From: Heterodera schachtii
Taxonomy: Eukaryota; Nematoda; Chromadorea; Rhabditida; Heteroderidae
Assembly (NCBI GenBank): GCA_023374025.1
Contig: SIJG01000094.1
Location: 165,763 to 229,762 of the forward strand
Direction: 5' to 3'
Length of the DNA: 64,000 nt
Of the stretch, positions 45,538 through 56,874 are shown in pieces. Positions within the stretch are counted from its first letter, which is position 1. Each line of letters begins with the position of its first letter. Both the position numbers and the translations under genes were made by a program. The notes beneath the pieces were generated by a model that did not search any database, had not been told where the DNA came from, and was given only the letters and a program-made list of their open reading frames with translations.

Positions 45538-46221
45538 TTATGGCCAAAATACACTCACCAATTCACTTTTAGTTTAAACAATTCAGTCCCTTACAAACTT
45601 TTTTATCAGGTCATTTTTGAGGTTTTGAGGACTTATAACTTTTTTCAATTTTCATTTGGTATAAAAAATTCTTTCGGATTCAACCTTTACATGCCGAGAG
45701 GAAGAGATTGGTATTTTTTTTGTTGCATTTTATGCGTTTTAGGGCTTTGGACGGTTCAGTCCCACAGCCATTTGGTCACTTCAGTCCCGGGCCCATAACT
45801 CGGCCCAGAGTGGTTTCCGCCAAAAAATTCTTTCGGATTCGTGCATTACAGACCGAGAGGCGTCGAATGACATATCATTCGTCGAATTTGGTTTGGTACA
45901 CATATTCTTCAATTTTTCCGAATTTTTTAAAACTAATTTGTATGTTGATTTTTGTAACAGATTTTGACCAAAAAAAATTTGGCTAAAATTTTGAAAACCT
46001 TAATGAATAAATGGACCGAAGGTGGGGGAACTTTTTTTTGGTGTAAAACGGAGAAAGAAAATCATCTTGAAAATATAATATTTCGGCAAAATGTCGCCAA
46101 TTAAAAAATGAACATAATGCCAAATACATAAAATGTAATTTCAAAAATCTTTTTGAAATGTCTTTGCACTTTTCGAAAAATTCAGCGTAAAATGTAATTT
46201 TTATGCATACAACGTCATAAC

Positions 46222-46843
46222 TAGGGCTCGGATTTTAAGGGCGAAAAAGTCCAAAATAAGGCCGTAAATAAGGGCGAAAAAATCGGGAAATAAGGGCGAA
46301 AATAAGGTCGAAAAAGTTCCAAATTTAGGGGTATAATTTTTAAAATTGCTGTTTTTTACATGAAAATAATTTCAAATTATGGCAAACAATTTATTCATGA
46401 TAGCAATTACAAATAAGATACCTTTTAAAATTTTCGGGGGTAAAACTCATACGATATCGGCCAAAAAAATTTTGGAGATTGAATTTTTAAGAAAAATTTT
46501 TCATTTCTTAAGGGTCTATTTCTGAAAAATTTTTTGTCGATTCTTAGGGGTATATTTTTTTCAAATTTTTTTGGGTTGATTCTTAGGGGTGTATTTTTTC
46601 GTTTTTATTGCATTTTTGTTAATAAATTTTGGACAAAACGCCAAAATAAGGGCAAAAACTTATTTTAAGGGCGAACATCCAAAATAAGGATTTTTAAGGG
46701 CGAACACCCAAAATAAGGATTTCTAAGGTCGAATAAGGGCGTTAAAACGCAAAATTTTCGAACAAAAAATGTGTTTTTCGTGCATTTCTCGTCATGTCAA
46801 AGCCGCAGAAAAAATAAGGAAAAACTTATAAATCCGGGCCCTA
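46222..46843. mobile_element. hAT-like MITE (622 bp)
   Basis: It starts TAGGGCTCGGATTT and ends AAATCCGGGCCCTA. Flanks GTCATAAC at 46214-46221 and 46844-46851 match exactly. The interior repeats AAATAAGGGCGAAAA and holds GATTCTTAGGGGTGTATT. Confidence 0.9.
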
Positions 46844-47026
46844 GTCATAACCCTACTGATCATTAATCTGTATGGCATCTCTATCCGATCAATTATGAAT
46901 AGCCCGACTAAGAAACCAATAAAAATAAATATGTAATATTATAGAACGAAAGAATTAACAAAATCATTTCTGAGAAAATGAGCACAACAAATTGAGATCG
47001 ATCATTTCTCAAATACAATTAATTAA

Positions 47027-48308
47027 TTATGCATTTTCGTACATTTCAGATGACATTTTGTTGCTTTCATCCGTTTCTTCTTCCGCTGGTGGCGACAATG
47101 GCCTAAAATTAATTAATTTGACAATCAAAAATTGCTGTTGCTGCTCACCCAATGCAATTACTGCCGCCCCAAAAAATAAATGTGACTTTGTTCAAATTGT
47201 TATCCCAATTTTCGTCGTTTTCCCGTTGAATCGCCGCCGCCTTTTCACTAATTGGACATCGCTTCAACAGCCAAACACCAAGCGATTCATCTTCGTCTTC
47301 TCCGACCTTCATCAGTGTCAGCCTTTCTTTGGTCCGTTCATTCACCAATTCAAATGGCTCAGTTGGCATTATTATCATATTATCAATTCGAATAATGTAA
47401 CTGACGGAAGAATTGGCACGGAGAAATGCCTAAACAAAAAGGTTTATGAGAATGTGACCAAACGCACACCTCCTTGAAACTGTTGACCCAATCTATGTTC
47501 ACTTCTTCGTCATAATCCGCACAAAGCAATCGCTTCGGTTGACCATTTTTTGTCGGAGTGTGCAGCCATTTGGACAACGCTTGGCCAGCAGAAGCATTTG
47601 GTCCATCAAAATCATCACCAATCGCATCGGGGAACAGAATATCAGTATCGATTGAGTTCAATTGATCAAGATCAGTGAGAATTGTGGGCGAAGTGCGACT
47701 GCGCAAATTGTCCAAATCATCAGAATATTCAATGCGCAAATGACGAATGTTTGGCACAAAAAGGGGCCAAATCTGACGGACAAAAATATCCCAAATTCGC
47801 TGGTCATCCTCGGTTTCGTCAGAACGCACATTCAACCCCAATTTGGTGCCCATTCTGTCCCAAATGTGCTTGTTGGAACGCAGAAATTCAATGACAGAAT
47901 GGTCAATGTACCTGAAGAAATAAAATGCCTTAAAATACACAAAAAAGCTGTTAAAATTACTCAATCCAAAAGAAGTGAAAGCGGATTTTGTTGGGCAGCG
48001 AATGGTCCGGCAACGGAAAATCCACCCATTTGCCATCAATCCGTACAGACAGTTTCGCTTTTTGTCCTTTGTCCTTGCTAATTTTGATTGTCTTCCAAAT
48101 TGTCAATTCGTTTTTTCCGTCAAAATGTGCGTCCACTAAAATGTCGAAACGGTCAGAAAGTAATGCCATTTTGAGACCAAGTTCTACACGTTCAAAAGAT
48201 GGGAGAATGTCCATCCAAACGTCGCTGCAAATCCATCTGAACATGGAAAAAAATTTGGGTAAACGAAAAATTTGTAAGTTTTTAAAAATTTCCCTACCGT
48301 CGGTTCAT
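47027..48308 (-). CDS. A-type F-box-like protein (intact, 361 aa)
   Basis: Exons: 48298-48308, 47961-48236, 47470-47911, 47149-47429 and 47027-47102; phases agree. MNRRWICSDVWMDILPSFER, then ALLSDRFDILVDAHF; next YIDHSVIEFLRSNKHIWDR, RSRTSPTILTDLDQLNSI, ASAGQALSKWLHTP, PFELVNERTKERL and LLKRCPISEKAAA, with an acidic tail PLSPPAEEETDESNK. Exons 1-2 and the first half of exon 3 are nearly identical to the gene at 50453-51794, and part of exon 4 is identical to that of the gene at 53149. It looks like a mosaic made by conversion. Confidence 0.87.
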
Positions 48309-50452
48309 TTTTGCTGAAATTAGCACAATTTGCCGTTTTCTAATTGATTGATGCCAGAATAAATACCTAATTAGGTAATTGTCTTTGAAAAATCCTTTTC
48401 TAAATAACAAACAAAACACTTTAAATTTTTATAATCACTGAAAATGAATGAAAACTTTTTACAACGTTTATTTGACGGACGAAAACGAAACACGAAAAGG
48501 AAAAAATAACCATTTTCGTACGAAACGAAACGAAAAAACCGAAAATTTTATTTCAATTATATTTAAGAAACATAAAACTTTAAATTGTATCCTCTAACTG
48601 AGGGAATTGAGATCCTAGTAGGTAGAAAAACAAATATGGCTCTAGTACATGAGTGTGTGATTGAAAATTTTTCAAAAAAAAGAACATCAAGAGCAAAAAA
48701 TAAGATTTTAAAGCCGATCCGCCGGCAGTGCCGATAGGAGCCGCCGGGAATTTATTTTGCAAATCCTAGATGAAATTTGAGATGAAAATTGGATTTAATT
48801 TGATTGAATTTATTATAAATTTATTCAAAAAAAAAAATTTCAAAAAATCAATGAAATCCTGCCGGATCTTCACAAAAATGAAAATTCATCTTCAAAATGT
48901 AATTATTTTTTGATGACAACAAATTTATCTAATCACCGGGAAATATAGGGAGAATACTTAATGAGAGAATGGAATGAGGCGGAAGAGAAAAAAAAGGCAT
49001 TTTTATACTAAAATATTAGCGTAGTGCTCCGAGTTGTACATAGTACCCAATCAATGATGACCAACTAAATTTTTTCTTAAATGGCTCAATTGGCATTTCA
49101 TACAAATTTTAAAAAAATGCTTAAAAATTTGTTTTTGTCCATAACTTTTTTCAAACTTGATCAAATTTTTTGAAACATGGTGGATAGATAGAGAATTTTA
49201 AGGGCTATTGAATGATACCAAGAATGTTTAATTTGGCCGACTTTAACAAAAGTTATGACGATTTTTTGTCGAAAAACAGTACGAGTTGGGGCAGTACGAG
49301 TTAGCCTAGTACGAGTTGGGTTTTTACCCAATAGAGCACAGGTATTGCTACAAAAAAATCTTACAACTATGTATATTGGACAACTTATTAATTACAAAAA
49401 TAGCCACTGAACAAATTTCGGGGGTTTGGTAAAAGACTTTTTTCCACCAGTGTAACCATTTTCTTACGAAACGAAACGAAAAAACCGAAAATTTTATTAA
49501 AAACAAATATGGCTTTAGTACATGAGTGTGTGATTGAAAATTTTTCAAAAAAAAAGAACATCAAGAGCAAAAAATAAGATTTTAGGTAGAGACCGGAAAT
49601 TTCAAATTTGCTGATCCCGCTGCGGGATTGGAATCCTAAATTTTTTGCGTGCGGGACGGGATCCCGCGGGATTAATCCGGCAAATCCCGCATTTAAAATT
49701 TGCGGGATCCCGCGCGTGATTGCGGGATTTTGGAAATTTTGAAAAGATTTCAATTAAATTTTAAATTAATTTCCAAAAAAGAAAAAATACCTAACATTTT
49801 GAAAAAGAAATTTTTAGGGGCTGGCGGGATGCATTAAAAGGGGCGAATAAGACTTTCGAATGGGTCAGACTGTCGCACTTTTTGACTCATTTCTACAGGG
49901 TTAAAAGTAAAAGCCGATCTGCCGGCGGTGCCGATAGGAGCCGCCGGCAACTCTGAAGAATACGTGTCCCTAATTTAACTCTTTTTTCGGGCTCAGAATC
50001 AGTTTCCGGGGATTTGCGAGGGTGTTGACTAGCTGATTAGTAGAGGCCAAAATTTCAAATTGCCGGGACCGGGACAAGGAAAATGGACCCGGGCGAGACC
50101 TCGGGAATTACGAATCTGAACTCGGATTTGCCCAATTGCGAACACAGACCCTAACTCGAACAAAAAGTTTGAAATTTTCGGCAAAGGGTCCGCTGGTGCA
50201 ATGCTCAGTTGACCCCCGCTCCTTTGGAGCGGGGCTTTTTTTGTTCAATTCTGGCGTTAGGAGTCACCATTTTGTCCATTTTTCGAATTTTGAACCGGGC
50301 CAAAAACAATACAATAGGCCTAAACTTTTTATTTGACATTAAAAGTATATTATATTCGAACAAAAGAATCAACAAATCAATTGAGAGTATCAAAACAAAT
50401 TCCAATTATGTGAGATGGGCAATTCCTCAAATATAATTAATTTTCGTTGCTT
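48309..50452. other. Duplicated intergenic DNA with element relics
   Basis: 48340-49120 is repeated at 51840-52960. 49490-49960 is a further partial copy. 49590-49740 contains TAGAGACCGGAAATTT and runs of GCGGGATCCCGC, one end of a hAT-like family also seen near 62936. 49050-49320 is a foldback relic with three GTACGAGTTGGG-like units. 49975-50160 is a single foldback arm. No gene is seen. Confidence 0.6.
48990..49022 (-). promoter_or_regulatory. Orphan B-type promoter cassette
   Basis: The complement carries GCTAATATTTTAGTATAAAA and GGAGCACTAC. No B-type start exon follows on the minus strand. Its duplicate is at 52822-52856. Confidence 0.6.
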
Positions 50453-51794
50453 TCATTCGTCCGCTTCTTCTTTCTCTTCTTCCGCTGCTGGTGGTGACAA
50501 TGGACTAAAATTAAAATGTATTTTTTCAACAAAATCATAAATTGCTGTTGCTGTGCTCACCCAATGGATTCATTGATGTCATCCCACAAAAAAAAGTTGA
50601 CATTGTTCAAGTTGTTGTCGTCCCAAATTTCGTTGTTTTCCCATTGATCGGTCGTCGCCTTTTCACTAATTGGGCATCGCTTCAACAGCCAATCACCAGC
50701 AGAACATGGCACTTTTTCCAATGTCAGCTTTTCCTTGGTTCGTTCGTTCACCGATTCAAATGGCTCAATTGGTGTTTTATACACTGCAAATTTAATTCTG
50801 TAGCGGACAGAAGAATTGGTGGCACGGGCAAATGCCTAAACAAAAAGGAAGCGAAATTTAAAGACTGTCAATCAGTTTCCATCTCTTTGAATAATTGAGT
50901 CATAAAAGAGGGGTACCATCAGTAATTATTACCCAAATATTATAAGAAATGACCAAACACACCTCCGTGAAACTGTTGATCCAAGAGACGTTCCCTTCTT
51001 CCTCCAAATCTTCGCAAAGCAATCGCTTCGGTTGACCATTTTTGCTCGGCGTGTGCAACCATTTTGACAACGCTTGGCCAGCAGTTGCATTCGGCCTATC
51101 ATCAGCAATTACGTCGGGGAACAGAATATCAGTATCGATTGAATTCAGATGATCAAGATCAGTGAGAATTGTGGGCGAAGTGCGACTGCGCAAATTGTCC
51201 AAATCATCAGAATATTCAATGCGCAAATGACGAATGTTTGGCACAAAAAGGGGCCAAATCTGACGGACAAAAATATCCCAAATTCGCTGGTCATCCTCGG
51301 TTTCGTCAGAACGCACATTCAACCCCAATTTGGTGCCCATTCTGTCCCAAATGTGCTTGTTGGAACGCAGAAATTCAATGACAGAATGGTCAATGTACCT
51401 GAAGAAATAAAATGCCTTAAAATACACAAAAAAGCTGTTAAAATTACTCAATCCAAAAGAAGTGAAAGCGGATTTTGTTGGGCAGCGAATGGTCCGGCAA
51501 CGGAAAATCCACCCATTTGCCATCAATCCGTACAGACAGTTTCGCTTTTTGTCCTTTGTCCTTGCTAATTTTGATTGTCTTCCAAATTGTCAATTCGTTT
51601 TTTCCGTCAAAATGTGCGTCCACTAAAATGTCGAAACGGTCAGAAAGTAATGCCATTTTGAGACCAAGTTCTACACGTTCAAAAGATGGGAGAATGTCCA
51701 TCCAAACGTCGCTGCAAATCCATCTGAACATGGAAAAAAATTTGGGTAAACGAAAAATTTGTAAGTTTTAAAAATTTCCCTACCGTCGGTTCAT
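50453..51794 (-). CDS. A-type F-box-like protein (intact, 349 aa)
   Basis: Exons: 51784-51794, 51448-51723, 50963-51398, 50561-50835 and 50453-50504; phases agree. It shares exons 1-2 and most of exon 3 with the gene at 47027. It then diverges near the DILFPD region (ADDRPNATAGQALSKWLHTP), with exon 4 ARATNSSVRYRIKFAVYKTP and PFESVNERTKEKL. The tail is acidic (PLSPPAAEEEKEEADE). The 3' half resembles the gene at 27529 (DDINESIG). Confidence 0.87.
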
Positions 51795-52960
51795 TTTTGC
51801 TGAAAATAGCACAATTTGCTGTTTTCCAATTTATTGATGCCAGAATAAATACCTAATTAGGTAATTGTCTTTGAAAAATCCTTTTCTAAATAACAAACAA
51901 AACACTTTAAATTTTTATAATCACTGAAAATGAATGAAAACTTTTTACAACGTTTATTTGACGAACGAAAACGAAACATGAAAAGAAAAAAATAACCATT
52001 TTCGTACGAAACGAAACGAAAAAACCGAAAATTTTATTTCAATCATATTTAAGAAACATAAAACTTTAAAATTGTATCCTCTAACTGAGGGAATTGAGAT
52101 CCTAGTAGGTGGAAAAACAAATATGGCTTTAGTACATGAGTGTGTGATTGAAAATTTTTCAAAAAAAAGAACATCAAGAGAAAAAAAAAAGATTTTAGGT
52201 AGAGACCGGAAATTCCAAATTTGCTGATCCCGCTGCGGGACTGGAACCCAAAATTTTTTGCGTGCGGGACGGGATCCCGCGGGATTAATCCCGCAAATCC
52301 CGCATTTAAAATTTGCGGGATCCCGCGCGTGATTGCGGGATTTTGGAAATTTTGAAAAGATTTCAATTAAATTTTAAATTAATTTCCAAAAAAGAAAAAA
52401 TACCTAACATTTTGAAAAAGAAATTTTTAGGGGCTGGCGGGATGCATTAAAAGGGGCGAATAAGACTTTCGAATGGGTCAGACTGTCGCACTTTTTGACT
52501 CATTTCTACAGGATTAAAAGTAAAAGCCGATCTGCCGGCGGTGCCGAAAGGCGCCGCCGGGAATTTTTTTTTTGCAAATTCTAGATGAAATTTGAGATGA
52601 AAATTGGATTTAATTGATTGAACTTATTATAAATTTATTCAAAAATTTTGGCATTCTGTTTTTAAAAGTTTCAAAAAATAAATGAAATCCTGCCGGATCT
52701 TCACAAAAATGAAAATTCATCTTCAAAATGTAATCATTTTTTGATGACAACAAATTTATCTAATCACCGGGAAATATAGGGAGAATACTTAATGAGAGAA
52801 TGGAATGAGGCGGAAGAGAAAAAAAAAGGCATTTTTATACTAAAATATTAGCGTAGTGCTCCGAGTTGTACATAGTACCCAATCAATGATGACCAACTAA
52901 ATTTTTTCTTAAATGGCTCAATTGGCATTTCATACAAATTTTAAAAAAATGCTTAGGCTT
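51142..52960. repeat. Segmental duplication of 47655-49120
   Basis: Homology starts inside exon 3 of the reverse A genes and runs through exons 1-2, the upstream region and the orphan B promoter. The second copy carries about 330 bp more, containing TAGAGACCGGAAATTC and GCGGGATCCCGC runs. Confidence 0.85.
52822..52856 (-). promoter_or_regulatory. Orphan B-type promoter cassette (duplicate)
   Basis: Same cassette as 48990-49022 within the duplicated block, again without a B gene. Confidence 0.6.
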
Positions 52961-53148
52961 AAGCTGTTCAATTAATATCAAATGTGTGTTTTATTCGAAT
53001 GAAAGAAAATCAACAAAAGCATTTCTGAGAGAATAAATGAGAAGCATCAAATCAAATCAAACCAATCCGTGAATCGATCGATCATTTTCTCAAATTTAAT
53101 TAATTAATTCATTTCCACGCAATTAGACGACATTTTCAAAATAATCAC

Positions 53149-54490
53149 TCATTCCGTTGATCCACTTGGCCCGGGAGTCGTCGAGAACATTTTACTGTTG
53201 CTTTGACCCGCTTCTTTTTCTTCTTCGTCCGCTGGGCGCGACAATGGCCTAAAATTAAACACAATTTGAATTGGGTGAATGAATTAAATTAATCTTTTAC
53301 ACTTACCCAATGAAATTAATGCCGATATCCCACAAATTAAATTGGACAGTGTTCAAATTGTTGTCCCAATTTTCGTCGTTTTCCCACTGATCCGTCGCCG
53401 CCTTTTCACTAATTGGGCATCGCTTCAACAGCCAAACACCAAGCGATTCATCTTCGTCTTCTCCGACCTTCATCAGTGTCAGCCTTTCTTTGGTCCGTTC
53501 ATTCACCAATTCAAATGGCTCAATTGGCGACAGTAAAACATCAAAACAAATTTTGTAACTGACAGAAGAAGCGGTGGGACGGAGAAATGTCTAAACAAAA
53601 TAAAAGGAAGCGTAAATCAAAAGGCAATCAATCAGTCGGTCGTTTATGTGACCAACACACACACCTCCTTGAAACTGTTGACCCAATCCAAGTTTCCGTC
53701 TGCATCTACATATTGGAGAAACAATTGTTTCGGTTGACCATTTTTTGTTGGAGTGTGTAACCATTTGGACAATGCTTGGCCAGCAGTTGCATTCGGTCCA
53801 TCGTCAGCAATTCCATCGGGGAACAGAAAATTGGATTCGATTGAATTCAATTGGCAAAGATCAGTGAGAACTGTTGGCGAAGTGTGACGACGAAAATTGG
53901 CCAAATCATTGGCATTGGTAAAGCGAAAATGGTGAATGCTTGTAGTAAAAATGTGCCAAATTTCACTGATAAAAACATCCCAAATCGGATGGACATGTTC
54001 GGTTTCGTATGAAGGCACAATCAACTCCAATCTGGTGCCCATTCTGTCCCAAATTTGCTTGTTGGCATGGAGAAATGTGATCACGGAATAGTCAATGTAA
54101 CTGAAGAAACATACAAATGCTTTAATATACAAAAAAGTTTGAAATTACTCAATCTGAAGGTCCTTAAAGCGGATTTTGTTGGGAAACGGATGGTCCGGCA
54201 ATGGAAAATCCACAAAATTGCCATCGATCCGTACAGACAGTTTCGCTTCTGGTCCAATGCCCTCGCAAATTTTGATTGTTTTCCAAATTGTCAATTCGCT
54301 TTTTCCATCAAAATGCGTGTCCACAAAACATCGAAACGGTCAGAAAGCAATGCCATTTTGAGTCCAAGTTGGGGACGGTCAAAAGATGGGAGAATGTCCA
54401 TCCACACGTCGCCACAAATCCAACTGAAACATGAAAAAATCGGGTAAATTAAAAATTGAAATTTTTAAATTTTTCTTACCGTCTGTTCAT
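53149..54490 (-). pseudogene. A-type F-box-like gene with a one-base deletion in exon 2
   Basis: Exons: 54480-54490, 54149-54423, 53665-54100, 53307-53590 and 53149-53248. Exon 2 is 275 nt instead of 276: near 54321-54328 the FDVLVDTHF codons have lost one G, so the frame breaks within the F-box-like domain. All other exons are intact: YIDYSVITFLHANKQIWDR, RRHTSPTVLTDLCQLNSI, FELVNERTKERL, and a long acidic tail PADEEEKEAGQSNSK ending SGSTE. A sequencing check would decide between pseudogene and error. Confidence 0.75.
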
Positions 54491-54737
54491 TTTTTGCTGC
54501 AATTCACACTTTTGTCGTTTACCAATTAATTGGTGACACAAGAACAAATATGTATCTAATTCTTTTAAAAAATGCCTTTCCTAAACAATAAGCAAATCGA
54601 CTGAAAACAAAAATGTAAAAAAAGAGACAGACGTAAAATGGCATTTTAACTCTGTCCTTTTTATGCGGTCTTGAATCTGAGTATTAATTTTGACCAAGCC
54701 TAATCCCGATTTGTTCATTAGCAAATTGTTTTTTCAG

Positions 54738-54822
54738 TCTTCTCGACGTTGCTTCTCCCGGGCCGAGTGATCAGCAACAAAAAAAGGAGCAGCAGAAATT
54801 CCATCTCGATAATATTGTGTAG
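54738..54822 (+). pseudogene. Orphan B-type terminal exon
   Basis: After TTTTTTCAG the sequence encodes LLDVASPGPSDQQQ and continues through a Gln/Lys-rich run to TAG at 54820-54822. A B-type 3' block follows. No upstream B exons are present on this strand. Confidence 0.6.
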
Positions 54823-55104
54823 TGTTGTTTGTACATATTTGTCTTTTTGCTTGCTCGCAAATTCGTCCATTTCCATTGTATTTGTTTATTGTATTATTGT
54901 ATGTAATTAATTCATTGTGAATCGTTGCTTGGCTTTTAATTACAAAAATTGTCCTTTTTGGTGAAAATCTTATTTCCTCCCAATTGTTAAAATTTATTAC
55001 GTGAGACGGAAAATATAAAAAATATATTAATACATTTTTGATCGAACTAATTGTAAAATTAAGTAGTTTGAATCAAATTTGCAAATTTTTTTCTGTGCTA
55101 TTAC

Positions 55105-55582
55105 CGGTCTACGTCAGTTGGGCCCTCACGATTGGGCCCCCACGTTTGGGCCCTCACGTTTGGGCCCCCACGTTTGGGCCCCAGCATATTTTTCCGCTAT
55201 AACTTTCTATAACTTTTTTATTTGTCATCCAAATCCAATAAACTTGGTATCATTCGAAAGCTTAACATGTTTAGAAGCTTTTTCTAAGCTATTGCTTCGC
55301 GATTAGACAATTACTAAAAAAGTTACACACGAAAATTGCGAAAAACTCGAAATTTTCAAGTTTTTTCATATTAAAAATTTTTCCAGGCTTTAAAATCTAT
55401 CCGCTTTTTGTAAGGCTAATAGAGCATGTGAAGAGCTTTCGAACGATACCAACAATATTGAATTTGGATGCCAAAGTAAAAAGCTATCATGGAAAAGCAT
55501 GCTGGGGCCCAAACGTGTGGGGCCCAAACGTGAGGGCCCAAACGTGGGGGCCCAAACGTGAGGGCCCAACTGACGGGTTCCG
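55105..55582. mobile_element. Foldback hAT-like MITE (478 bp), GGGCCC arms
   Basis: Flanks GCTATTAC at 55097-55104 and 55583-55590 match exactly. Ends CGGTCTACGTCAG and CTGACGGGTTCCG. Each arm has five units of TTGGGCCCNCACGT type ending CCAGCAT. The order of the variable base (T, C, T, C) is the same in both arms except for one 15-nt unit on the right. The body has mirrored GGTATCATTCGAAAGCTT blocks. Confidence 0.92.
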
Positions 55583-55691
55583 GCTATTACCCTATTATGT
55601 TGATTTAAAATTGCATTTGGCGTTTTATTGTTGTTTAATTTTGTGTCATTCATTTTTTTTTTTTTTTTGCTTGTGTTTTGGTGTTTAGGAT

Positions 55692-56169
55692 CGGACTCGC
55701 TCAGTTGGGCGCGCACGGTTGGGCGCTCACGGTTGGGCGCTCACGTTTGGGCGCGCACGGTTGGGCGCCAGCATGCTTTTCCCCTTAAGCTTTTTTCATT
55801 GGCATCCAAATCCAATAATCTTGGTATCATTCGAAAGCTCTAAACATGCTCTATTAGCCTAACAAAAAAAGAAGAGATTTTTAAGCCTGGAAAAAATTTT
55901 ATTTACAAAAAACTTCAAAAATTTTGCATTTTTTGAAATTTCATGTTATAACTTTTTTAGTAATTGTCTAATCGCTAAGCAATAGCTTAGAAAAAGCTTC
56001 TAAATATGTTAAGCTTTCGAATGATACCAAGATTGTGGGATTTGTATGACAAAGAAAAAAGTTATAGAAAGTTATAGTGGAAAAACATGCTGGCGCCCAA
56101 CCGTGCGCGCCCAAACGTGAGCGCCCAACCGTGAGCGCCCAACCGTGCGCGCCCAACTGAGGTAAACCG
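55692..56169. mobile_element. Foldback hAT-like MITE (478 bp), GGGCGC arms with matched repeat order
   Basis: Flanks GTTTAGGAT at 55683-55691 and 56170-56178 match. Ends CGGACTCGCTCAG and CTGAGGTAAACCG. Both arms carry the same five units in the same order: TTGGGCGCGCACGG, TTGGGCGCTCACGG, TTGGGCGCTCACGT, TTGGGCGCGCACGG, TTGGGCGCCAGCATG. The body is the same as in the neighbouring element but its arms have a different core. Confidence 0.93.
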
Positions 56170-56874
56170 GTTTAGGATTAATAGGTATGTAATTGTGTTA
56201 GTTTATGCAGTCTGCTGCTGAAGTTTATCTGCCCTATGTATTGATTTGTCCTCCCCTTTTTTTTATTTGGATGGAAGAAACGATTAACTTTTCTTCGGCA
56301 TTTGTGCATATTTGTGGACGACGACACCAAACGTCGTACATACTATTAGGCCAACTCGTACGTACACATAACTTTTGTCAAAATTGACCCAATTAAACAT
56401 TCTTGGTATCATGCATTAGCACTTAGGTTTTTTATCTCCTTGCAAATGAAAAAAAATTAATAAAGTTTGAAAAAAATTTTTTTACAATTTTTGGTCATAA
56501 CTTTTTGTGAAGAATAAAATTTTCTTCAATTTCGATTAAGGACTATCGAATAATATCCAAAGTGTTAAATTTTGTTGACTTAAACAAAAGTTCTGATGAT
56601 TTTTTGTCTAAAAACAATGCGAATTGGCCTAAAAGTTAGGTTTTTAATGTATTTTTTTGCAAAACTGTTGCTGGCACTTTCCTAGTTTTTACATACATTT
56701 GGAATTTTATCAAATGCCATTTTACTCTCCGACATTTTATAAATTTCTCCAACAAACTTTGATTTTTTTGGGGGTTGGGGCACTACCGTATCAATTACCA
56801 TACAGTAAACATTTGCTGTGTATTGTAATACTGTATTTAGCCTGATAAACTTCTAAAAAGCATACTCAAACAAA
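56170..56874. other. Gene-free DNA upstream of the retropepsin-like gene
   Basis: 56330-56640 is a foldback relic with GCCAACTCGTACG on the left and GCGAATTGGCCTAAAAG on the right. The remainder is AT-rich with no supported feature. Confidence 0.5.

Larger units (their letters stand above)
43974..45916. mobile_element. Large foldback element (about 1.94 kb)
   Basis: The left arm starts AAAATTGAAGAATATGTGTA and the right arm ends with its complement. Matching inner blocks include CCGAAAGAATTTTTTGGCGG / CCGCCAAAAAATTCTTTCGG and ACTCAAAATGGCTTAAAAAC / complement. Two copies of the 200-bp GC-rich block lie inside (44708-44925, 45333-45537) in direct orientation. No clear target duplication and no coding capacity. 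Confidence 0.85.
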
